Shown here: in pieces, positions 1 to 4,716 of the stretch
Position numbering within the stretch: position 1 is the stretch's first letter
Layout of the letters: each line of letters opens with the position of its first letter
DNA from: Acidobacteriota bacterium
Lineage (GTDB): Bacteria; Acidobacteriota; Terriglobia; Terriglobales; Acidobacteriaceae
Direction of reading: 5' to 3'
Length of the DNA: 5,466 nucleotides
Assembly (NCBI GenBank): GCA_021805955.1
Contig: JAJZDO010000876.1
Location: forward strand, 1 to 5,466
Notes under the pieces: generated by a model
Database searches by the model: none
What the model saw: the letters and a program-made list of their open reading frames with translations, nothing else
What the model was told of the DNA's origin: nothing
Translations under genes and position numbers: made by a program

Positions 1-316
1 AGTCCAGGTAATCGCACGCGGCAAGCACACGAGCGGTTTGGGGATGGGGGGACTCCGGGCGGCACCGCTGGCAGGCGCGATACCCGGCTGCACGTGCTTC
101 GGCGGCGGAAGCGAAAAAACTGACATTCCCGCGCGCTGGCTTGCGGCTGGGGCAGGACGGGCGGCAGAATATCCCCGTGGTGTGGACAGCGTAGAAGAAC
201 CTTCCATCCGATAGCAAGTCTCGTGCCATCACTGCTTGCCACAGCGACTCATCAACCGCAGAAAGCGAACAACTGTCGCGGGTGAGTGCATCGGACTGTG
301 TTTCGGGCATCGGCAT
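1..316 (-). CDS. Ada-type alkylation-repair regulator, N-terminal part (partial, runs off left edge)
   Basis: The reverse strand encodes 105 residues of an Ada metal-binding domain before the window ends. Counting from the ATG at 316 there is FYAVHTTGIFCRPSC around 41-55, with C51 and C55, then NVSFFASAAEA and GYRACQRC with C82 and C85. These are the four zinc ligands of E. coli Ada (C38, C42, C69, C72). C51 corresponds to C38, which accepts a methyl group from DNA methylphosphotriesters and turns Ada into an activator. The last visible residues (TARVLAACDYLD) look like the start of an AraC-type helix-turn-helix. The missing C-terminus decides whether this is Ada (methyltransferase), AdaA or an AlkA-fused protein, so no symbol is given. 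An AGG lies about 10 bases before the ATG at 316. Another in-frame ATG lies at 310, and the frame stays open to an ATG further upstream near 391. The gene is divergent from the EAL gene. Confidence 0.9.
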   Translation of the reverse strand, partial: MPMPETQSDALTRDSCSLSAVDESLWQAVMARDLLSDGRFFYAVHTTGIFCRPSCPSRKPARGNVSFFASAAEARAAGYRACQRCRPESPHPQTARVLAACDYLD

Positions 317-425
317 GGCGGGATGACCTGGACTGCTGGCTGTAAGGGGGCGGCTGGTCCGGATTGCGCTGGCTGGGATCATGCTGCCAGTTTCCCGCGG
401 CAAAAGCCAGCCCGCACTCCGAATC

Positions 426-445
426 TTGCGATTGAATTGCAATTC
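426..445 (-). promoter_or_regulatory. Candidate Ada box overlapping a 12-bp palindrome
   Basis: On the minus strand 438 to 426 reads AATTCAATCGCAA, which fits AAT-N6-GCAA, the A-box/B-box pattern described for methylated Ada of E. coli. It is oriented toward the ada-like gene and lies about 110 bases upstream of its start, as expected for an activator site above a promoter. Bases 434-445, GAATTGCAATTC, are a perfect palindrome overlapping it and lie 32 bases before the EAL start. The motif has only seven fixed bases, so chance is possible. No convincing -35/-10 pair was seen downstream of it. Confidence 0.35.
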
Positions 446-477
446 TCCAGAAATTACCACGTTGGAAGATACTCAAG

Positions 478-1305
478 ATGTATGATTCGAACGAACAACA
501 CTACCTAAATCTTTGCTTCCCGGACGATATTGAAAGGATGGCTGTGACGACACCGCATTCCGCAGGCTGTTCTGCATGCCGCGAGGGGCAGGGTCTGCCA
601 TTTGCTTTTTCCATGGCCTTTCAACCGATCGTGAATGCCACGAACCGCACCGTATTCGCCTACGAAGCTCTGGCGCGCGGTGTCAACCAACATTCGGCTG
701 CAAGCGTCATGTCGCAGTTGGACGAGACGAACCTGTATACCTTCGACCAGACCTGCAGGGTCAAGTCGATCGAACTGGCAGCGCAGTTGAACCTGGCCAG
801 CAGCGAGGCCCGCCTTTCGATCAACTTTATTCCCAATGCGGTGTACCAGCCAGAGGCGTGCATTCAGACCACTGTGCAGGCCGCCGCGCGCACAGGATTT
901 CCCCTGGACCGGCTCATCTTCGAGGTGACGGAAGGCGAAAAAATCCGCGACCACGCCCACCTGAACGACATTCTGCAAGATTACCGGAAACGTGGATTCG
1001 CCACGGCGATCGACGATTTCGGCGCTGGATACGCCGGTCTGAACCTGCTGGCCAGGTTTCAGCCGGACATCCTGAAGATCGACATGGAGTTGACTCGAGA
1101 TATCGACTCCCGTCCGGTGAGCCGCTCCATCATGACCGCGATTCTAACGGTCTGTCGCGACATAGGAATCCAGCCCATCGCGGAGGGGATTGAAACTGCG
1201 GCGGAACTGAACGTGTTGCGAGACATGGGAATCGAGCTTTTCCAGGGCTATCTGTTTGCCAAGCCGCAGTTGGAAGCGCTGCCGGTTCCTGTCTTTCCCA
1301 ACTGA
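478..1305 (+). CDS. Stand-alone EAL-domain cyclic-di-GMP phosphodiesterase
   Basis: Predicted soluble 275-residue enzyme hydrolysing cyclic-di-GMP to linear pGpG, which usually favours motility over biofilm growth. The EAL domain fills residues about 42-265. The expected catalytic set is present: E63 in YEALARG, N116 and N120 in NFIPN, E149 and E152 in FEVTE, D179-D180 in IDDFGAGY (loop 6), K200 and D202 in LKID, E236 in AEGIET, and Q256 in FQGYLFAKP. It therefore looks active rather than a degenerate EAL. There is no GGDEF, PAS or BLUF domain and no membrane segment. A short N-terminal extension carries a CxxC pair (C31, C34) just before the domain, as I recall for a subgroup of short EAL proteins; it could bind metal or sense redox (inference). 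The ATG at 478 has GGAAG nine bases upstream. An ATG at 538 (M21), directly behind GAAAGG, is an alternative start. It is divergent from ada and convergent with metK. Confidence 0.92.
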   Translation: MYDSNEQHYLNLCFPDDIERMAVTTPHSAGCSACREGQGLPFAFSMAFQPIVNATNRTVFAYEALARGVNQHSAASVMSQLDETNLYTFDQTCRVKSIELAAQLNLASSEARLSINFIPNAVYQPEACIQTTVQAAARTGFPLDRLIFEVTEGEKIRDHAHLNDILQDYRKRGFATAIDDFGAGYAGLNLLARFQPDILKIDMELTRDIDSRPVSRSIMTAILTVCRDIGIQPIAEGIETAAELNVLRDMGIELFQGYLFAKPQLEALPVPVFPN

Positions 1306-1340
1306 CAGAGTGGGCCCGATCTCGGGGCGTAGACGAATGC

Positions 1341-1387
1341 AAAGTAAAAAGCGAAGCGAGCAGACCGCATGGCCTGCCCGCTTCCGC
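1341..1387 (-). terminator. Intrinsic terminator of metK
   Basis: Reading the minus strand just past the metK stop, 1387-1371 pairs with 1366-1351 around a four-base loop (1370-1367, ATGC). From the loop there are 14 consecutive pairs including two G-U, then a one-base bulge and two more G-C pairs. The stem is followed at once by TTTTTACTTT (1350-1341). On the plus strand the two wobble positions become A-C mismatches and there is no T tract, so the element is directional and serves metK rather than the converging EAL gene. Confidence 0.85.
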
Positions 1388-1401
1388 ATCGCTTTCTGCA
1401 G

Positions 1402-2577
1402 CTACTTTTTCGCTTCCACGCTTTTGGTCTCTGCCTGCTCCCGCAGTGCGGCGGCCTTGTCCGTCGCTTCCCACGTAAAGTCCGCATCGTTGCGGCCGAA
1501 GTGTCCATAAGCGGCCGTCTTGCGATAGATGGGCCGGCGAAGATTGAGGGTGTCGATGATTTCTTTCGGCGTGAGCTTGAAGTTGGCGCGGACCAGATGC
1601 TGCAATTTCTGGGCCGACAGAGTGCCGGTACCGAATGTATCTACCAGGACGCTGACCGGCTCGGCAATCCCAATCGCGTATGCCAGTTGGACCTCGCAGC
1701 GATCCGCGAGGCCGGCCGCGACGATATTCTTCGCGATGTAACGCGCCATATACGCTGCCGAACGGTCTACCTTGGTCGGATCTTTTCCGCTGAACGCCCC
1801 ACCGCCATGCCGGCCCATGCCACCGTAGGTATCCACGATGATCTTGCGGCCCGTCAAACCGGTGTCGCCCATCGGTCCGCCGATGACAAAACGGCCCGTC
1901 GGGTTGATGTGATACTTGGTGTCTTCATCGAGCAATTCCGCCGGAATCGTCGCCTGAATGACATACTTCAGAATGTCCGCCCGCAAGTCGTCGTTGGAGA
2001 TACTCTCCGCGTGCTGGGTGGAGATGACCACGGCATCCACGCGGACTGGCTTGCCTTCTTCGTTGTATTCCACCGTCACCTGGCTCTTGCCATCCGGACG
2101 AAGGTAGCTCAGTTGACCCGACTTGCGCACCCTGGAAAGGCATTGTGTCAGCTTGTGCGCCAGCGAGATGGGCATTGGCATCAATTCGGGAGTCTCGTTG
2201 GTGGCGTAGCCGAACATCATGCCCTGGTCTCCGGCACCGCCGGTGTCCACGCCCATGGCGATGTCGCCGGACTGCTTATTGATGCTCGAGATGACCGCGC
2301 AGGTGTTGGAGTCGAAGCCATAGAGCGCGTTGTCATAGCCGATGGAGGCCACAACGCCGCGCACCAGGGACTGAAAATCCACATAAGCCTGGGTGCTGAT
2401 CTCTCCGGCGATGACCACCAGTCCGGTGGCGGTCAAGGTTTCACAGGCGACGCGGCTGTGCGGGTCCTGCCGCAGGCAGGCGTCCAGAATCGCATCGGAG
2501 ATCTGGTCGGCAATCTTGTCGGGATGCCCCTCGGTGACGGACTCGGAAGTAAATAGAAAACGGTCCCTTGTTGGCAA
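1402..2577 (-). CDS. metK: S-adenosylmethionine synthetase (methionine adenosyltransferase)
   Basis: Makes S-adenosylmethionine from methionine and ATP, releasing phosphate and pyrophosphate; cytosolic, normally a tetramer and essential. From the TTG start it has 391 residues (E. coli MetK 384). The ATP/Mg motif [13 protein letters not shown] starts at residue 17 with H18, D20 and K21. [12 protein letters not shown] lies at 114-125, [11 protein letters not shown] at 225-235, GDTGLTGRK from 237, and the P-loop-like GGGAFSGKD at 258-266. All signature motifs are intact. I chose TTG at 2577 because AGGAGG lies four bases upstream and the resulting N-terminus ([20 protein letters not shown]) matches the family. 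The ATG at 2634 would put the Shine-Dalgarno inside the gene and add 19 atypical residues. The C-terminus has a short charged tail rich in A, E and K. It lies 156 bases downstream of the rodZ-like gene in the same direction, so it may be cotranscribed or have its own promoter in the gap; I saw no strong -35/-10 pair there. It ends in its own terminator. Confidence 0.97.
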   Translation of the reverse strand: MPTRDRFLFTSESVTEGHPDKIADQISDAILDACLRQDPHSRVACETLTATGLVVIAGEISTQAYVDFQSLVRGVVASIGYDNALYGFDSNTCAVISSINKQSGDIAMGVDTGGAGDQGMMFGYATNETPELMPMPISLAHKLTQCLSRVRKSGQLSYLRPDGKSQVTVEYNEEGKPVRVDAVVISTQHAESISNDDLRADILKYVIQATIPAELLDEDTKYHINPTGRFVIGGPMGDTGLTGRKIIVDTYGGMGRHGGGAFSGKDPTKVDRSAAYMARYIAKNIVAAGLADRCEVQLAYAIGIAEPVSVLVDTFGTGTLSAQKLQHLVRANFKLTPKEIIDTLNLRRPIYRKTAAYGHFGRNDADFTWEATDKAAALREQAETKSVEAKK

Positions 2578-2581
2578 AATT

Positions 2582-2587
2582 CCTCCT
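2582..2587 (-). promoter_or_regulatory. Strong ribosome binding site deciding a TTG start of metK
   Basis: The minus strand reads AAAAGGAGGA (2590-2581), an almost perfect anti-16S match, with AGGAGG ending four bases before TTG (2577-2575). No ATG or GTG lies at suitable distance in this frame. A very strong Shine-Dalgarno may offset the weak start codon and short spacing. Confidence 0.75.
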
Positions 2588-2590
2588 TTT

Positions 2591-2628
2591 AAGGTCGGCA
2601 GCATCGGAAAATCTGCGCTGCGGTCCTT
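2591..2628 (-). promoter_or_regulatory. Leader stem-loop directly before the metK Shine-Dalgarno
   Basis: In the metK 5' leader, AAGGACCGCAGC (2628-2617) faces GCTGCCGACCTT (2602-2591). The 12-base arms form ten pairs with an A-A and a C-C mismatch, around a 14-base loop. The 3' arm is immediately followed by the AAAAGGAGGA ribosome binding site. Two more weak hairpins lie upstream: GCCTT/AAGGC at 2665-2677, and TGGGA/TCCCA pairing 2655-2659 with 2637-2641. The layout would suit translational control, but none of the SAM riboswitch cores I know is recognisable, so its role is unknown. Confidence 0.35.
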
Positions 2629-2733
2629 GAGCAATGTGGGATGTTCAGGCTACGTCCCATCTTCGCCTTCTTAAGGCTAACAAATGTTGAAAAGCAATGG
2701 GCAATGGAAGCACAGCCAACGGGGAAGATGCCA

Positions 2734-3279
2734 CTACGATATGCGGATATCGGCAGCGAACGGAACAGCGCTCTGGCCGACAAATTTACCCGGCGTGGCC
2801 AGGGCGGTCCGAAACACCGCGACAGGATGGTTTGCCGCCGGTTGAGAAAGAGCGGCGATGCGTTGATGCACGAACCCCCAGACAACCCAGCCCAGCCCGC
2901 ACAGCAGCAACAGCAGGGCCACAACGCCCACCCATCTCAATCTCAGATCGCTGTCCCCGCGGACGCGATTGGTGGAGACGTTCAGCGCAAAGGCGACCCA
3001 GTCACGGTTTGGCACCGACGACGCCGGTTCCACATTTTGTCCACTTGCATCGAGAAAACGCGCGACCCATTCGTTTTCGTCCAGGCCCAGGCAACGCACA
3101 TAGCTGCGTACGATCCCTTTGCCTAAAATGCCGCCGGGGAGCTGGTCGAAGGCCTCGGACTCCAACGCCTGCAGGCTGCGCACGGTCACCTTCGTCGTCT
3201 GGGCGATGTCTTCCAGACTGACCGAACGGCGCTGGCGTTCTCCGCGCAGCGCGTCTCCGAAGGGGTGCACCGATGTCAT
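2734..3279 (-). CDS. Short RodZ-like protein (HTH_25 domain plus one membrane helix)
   Basis: 181 residues from the ATG at 3279. Residues about 7-76 form a Cro/Xre-like helix-turn-helix of the HTH_25 type: FGDALRGERQRRSVSLEDIA, then TKVTVRSLQALESEAFDQLPGG and GIVRSYVRCLGL. This is the cytoplasmic module that in RodZ binds MreB and links the cell-shape cytoskeleton to wall synthesis. A polar linker with several charged residues follows, then one clear membrane helix at about 116-137 (WVGVVALLLLLCGLGWVVWG) and only about 44 further residues. E. coli RodZ has 337 residues and a large periplasmic domain (DUF4115), absent here. It is thus a short RodZ-family or HTH-membrane protein, and the symbol is withheld. 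Start: ATG 3279 lacks a Shine-Dalgarno. An in-frame TTG at 3291, with AGGA about 12 bases upstream, is the alternative and adds four residues. It lies upstream of metK and is divergent from the permease unit. Confidence 0.8.
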   Translation of the reverse strand: MTSVHPFGDALRGERQRRSVSLEDIAQTTKVTVRSLQALESEAFDQLPGGILGKGIVRSYVRCLGLDENEWVARFLDASGQNVEPASSVPNRDWVAFALNVSTNRVRGDSDLRLRWVGVVALLLLLCGLGWVVWGFVHQRIAALSQPAANHPVAVFRTALATPGKFVGQSAVPFAADIRIS

Positions 3280-3333
3280 GCCAGCAGCCAAGGGGGTACC
3301 GATCCTGCTACCTGTTGGTGATTAGGAAATACT

Positions 3334-3365
3334 TGCAGACTATGCCTGCACAGTTTTCGAGTCAA
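3334..3365 (-). promoter_or_regulatory. Candidate promoter and overlapping operator of the rodZ-like gene
   Basis: On the minus strand TTGACT (3365-3360, five of six to the -35 consensus) is followed after 15 bases by CATAGT (3344-3339, four of six to the -10 consensus). The spacer is shorter than the ideal 17. Transcription would start near 3332, about 40-50 bases before the gene. The -10 lies inside a 17-bp imperfect palindrome, TGCAGAC-TAT-GCCTGCA (3334-3350), six of seven arm positions matching, as a repressor operator would. A plus-strand TAAAAT (3369-3374) next to the -35 could be the -10 of the divergent unit, but its -35 is poor. Confidence 0.4.
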
Positions 3366-3413
3366 ACATAAAATTCTGCGTCGCACTCTTTTTTTAGTAA
3401 TAAAGGAATCCGC

Positions 3414-3530
3414 ATGGTACTGTCGAGCCGTCTCGATAACTCGATGAAAACATTCCAGCCGACTCCCGATATACTGATACCAGACGCGGCCAAAACAGGT
3501 CTCAGAGCTGCGAAATCTCCCCTCTTATGA
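3414..3530 (+). CDS. Small ORF (38 aa) translationally coupled to the ABC permease
   Basis: An ATG at 3414 lies six bases after AAAGGA (3402-3407), the best ribosome binding site in this intergenic region. The frame runs 38 codons and ends in TGA at 3528-3530, overlapping the permease ATG as ATGA (3527-3530). The permease itself has no Shine-Dalgarno, which fits translation started at the small ORF followed by re-initiation at the overlap. The peptide begins MVLSSRLDNSMKTFQPTPD and ends in AAKSPLL. It has no membrane segment, signal peptide or known motif that I can see. It may be a true small protein or only a leader that couples translation. I do not recognise it. Confidence 0.5.
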   Translation: MVLSSRLDNSMKTFQPTPDILIPDAAKTGLRAAKSPLL

Positions 3531-4627
3531 ATAAACTCGTCCTCGGCAATCTGGTCCATCGCCCTATCCGGTCGCTTCTCAGCCTGGCTGCGGTCGCCAT
3601 AGAAGTTGTCATGATCCTGTCGGTCACGGCCATTATGTTGGGTATGACGAATGATTCGAAGGCTCGTAACAATGGGATCGGCGCAGACCTGATGGTCCGG
3701 CCCGCCAATACTTCGTATCTGGTCGGCGTCAGCGGCGCCCCGGTCTCGGCAAAAGTTGCCGGTGTTTTGGCGAAACTGCCGCATGTCGCCGTCGCTGCTC
3801 CTGTAACTGTGCAGTTGACACTGGGCAAGTCCGTTGAAAATATCTACGGTATCGATTACCAAAGCTTCAATGCGCTGAAGCCTTTTGTTTTTCTGTCGGG
3901 CACTCCGTTTCAACATCCCTTCGATGCCATCATCGACGACATCGAAGCCAAGACCGGCAAGAGAAAAGTGGGTGATGAAATCAGCATCATGAACCACCCG
4001 TTTCGCATCTGTGGCATTGTGGAACATGGCAAGGGTGGACGCTTGTTTATTCCGCTTTTGACACTAGACCAACTGAACGGCACGCCCGGCAACGCGTCCA
4101 TTTTTTATTTGAAACTGGATGACCCTGACAACGAAGCCCTTGTGGAGCGGGAGATTAAAAATACGCCGGGCATGGCGGCCTATCAGGTGCAGACAATCCA
4201 GGAAATCATCGCCCAAGTCAGCCCGAACCGGCTGCCCGGCGTAGGGCCAGCGGTGAATACAGTGATCGGCATTGCGCTGGTCATCGGCTTTCTGGTGATC
4301 TTCCAATCTATGTACACAGCGGTCATGGAGCGGACGCGTGAGATTGGGATTTTGAAGGCACTGGGTGCCTCTCGCGGATATATCGTTGCGGTCATTCTGC
4401 GCGAGTCCGGAATGCTGGCGGCTGGGGGGATCGTGATCGGCGTCCTGCTCAGCTTTGTGGTCCGTGCAGGCATCGTCACCAAGTTCCCAACCCTGGCATT
4501 TGAGATCACACCGCACTGGGTCATTCTGGCGGCGATGCTGTCGCTTCTGAGTGCGCTTATCGGCGCCATCTATCCTGCGTATAAGGCGGCGCTGAAAGAC
4601 CCGATCGACGCTCTGGCGTACGAATAG
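3527..4627 (+). CDS. ABC transporter permease, FtsX/MacB type
   Basis: 366-residue inner-membrane protein with the FtsX-like layout. There is one N-terminal helix (about 17-40), a large extracytoplasmic MacB_PCD-type domain (about 41-240) and three C-terminal helices (about 244-264, 294-316 and 331-352). Between helices 2 and 3 lies the cytoplasmic segment MERTREIGILKALGASRGYI (267-286), the coupling region typical of LolC/E, MacB and DevC permeases. The end, KAALKDPIDALAYE, also matches the family. Such permeases use ATP hydrolysed by a separate or fused ATPase to drive lipoprotein, peptide, drug or other envelope processes; the substrate here is unknown. No ATPase domain is fused and no partner ATPase or membrane-fusion gene is in the window. 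The next gene is on the opposite strand. The start ATG overlaps the stop of a small upstream ORF and has no Shine-Dalgarno; no alternative start exists in the open frame, which begins at 3440. A Glu (E26) sits inside helix 1. Confidence 0.9.
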   Translation: MNKLVLGNLVHRPIRSLLSLAAVAIEVVMILSVTAIMLGMTNDSKARNNGIGADLMVRPANTSYLVGVSGAPVSAKVAGVLAKLPHVAVAAPVTVQLTLGKSVENIYGIDYQSFNALKPFVFLSGTPFQHPFDAIIDDIEAKTGKRKVGDEISIMNHPFRICGIVEHGKGGRLFIPLLTLDQLNGTPGNASIFYLKLDDPDNEALVEREIKNTPGMAAYQVQTIQEIIAQVSPNRLPGVGPAVNTVIGIALVIGFLVIFQSMYTAVMERTREIGILKALGASRGYIVAVILRESGMLAAGGIVIGVLLSFVVRAGIVTKFPTLAFEITPHWVILAAMLSLLSALIGAIYPAYKAALKDPIDALAYE

Positions 4628-4645
4628 CAGCCGGACGCGAACGCA

Positions 4646-4683
4646 GGTCCCTCGACTACGCTGCGCTTCGCTCGGGATGACAG
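4646..4683. repeat. Dispersed palindromic intergenic repeat ('CHPERS' type)
   Basis: The stretch from GGTCCCTCGACTACG through CTGCGCTTCGCTCGGGATGACAG has the pattern of a repeat scattered between genes in many bacteria, Acidobacteriota among them. On the minus strand one frame reads CHPERSAA, the usual spurious-peptide signature of this family. It is partly self-complementary (outer GTC/GAC, CCC/GGG and CGA/TCG segments) and lies between the 3' ends of two convergent genes, where it could form a hairpin and help end transcription from either side, though no T tract follows it. Only one copy is in the window, so the repeat status rests on recalled similarity. Confidence 0.6.
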
Positions 4684-4716
4684 TTTCTTGACCAATATTG
4701 TGGGCATGCAGGCGAT

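Noticed and set aside
426..460. Sigma-70-like promoter for the EAL gene (TTGCGA or TTGAAT as -35)
   Set aside because: No matching -10 reaches more than three of six consensus bases at acceptable spacing.
236..508. Plus-strand open frame of 90 codons across the ada/EAL gap
   Set aside because: It overlaps the start of the ada-like gene and the EAL start and has no protein-like features.
1310..1330. Short hairpin CCCG-ATCT-CGGG after the EAL stop as a terminator
   Set aside because: The stem has only four pairs and no T tract follows directly, so it is too weak to call.
1369..2556. Long plus-strand open frame (395 codons) opposite metK
   Set aside because: It is antisense to a fully conserved metK, has no recognisable domain and an R/H/D-rich composition typical of shadow frames in GC-rich DNA.
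2578..2733. SAM riboswitch before metK
   Set aside because: I could not find the conserved core of SAM-I, SAM-II or other known classes; only generic hairpins are visible, so it is listed as an unassigned leader structure.
2589..2924. Minus-strand frame of 111 codons spanning the end of the rodZ-like gene and the metK leader
   Set aside because: It is out of frame with the rodZ-like protein, covers its membrane-helix region, and encodes nothing recognisable.
3362..4027. Minus-strand open frame of 221 codons opposite the permease start
   Set aside because: It overlaps a well-supported permease and the small ORF region, and shows no family motif or plausible ribosome binding site.
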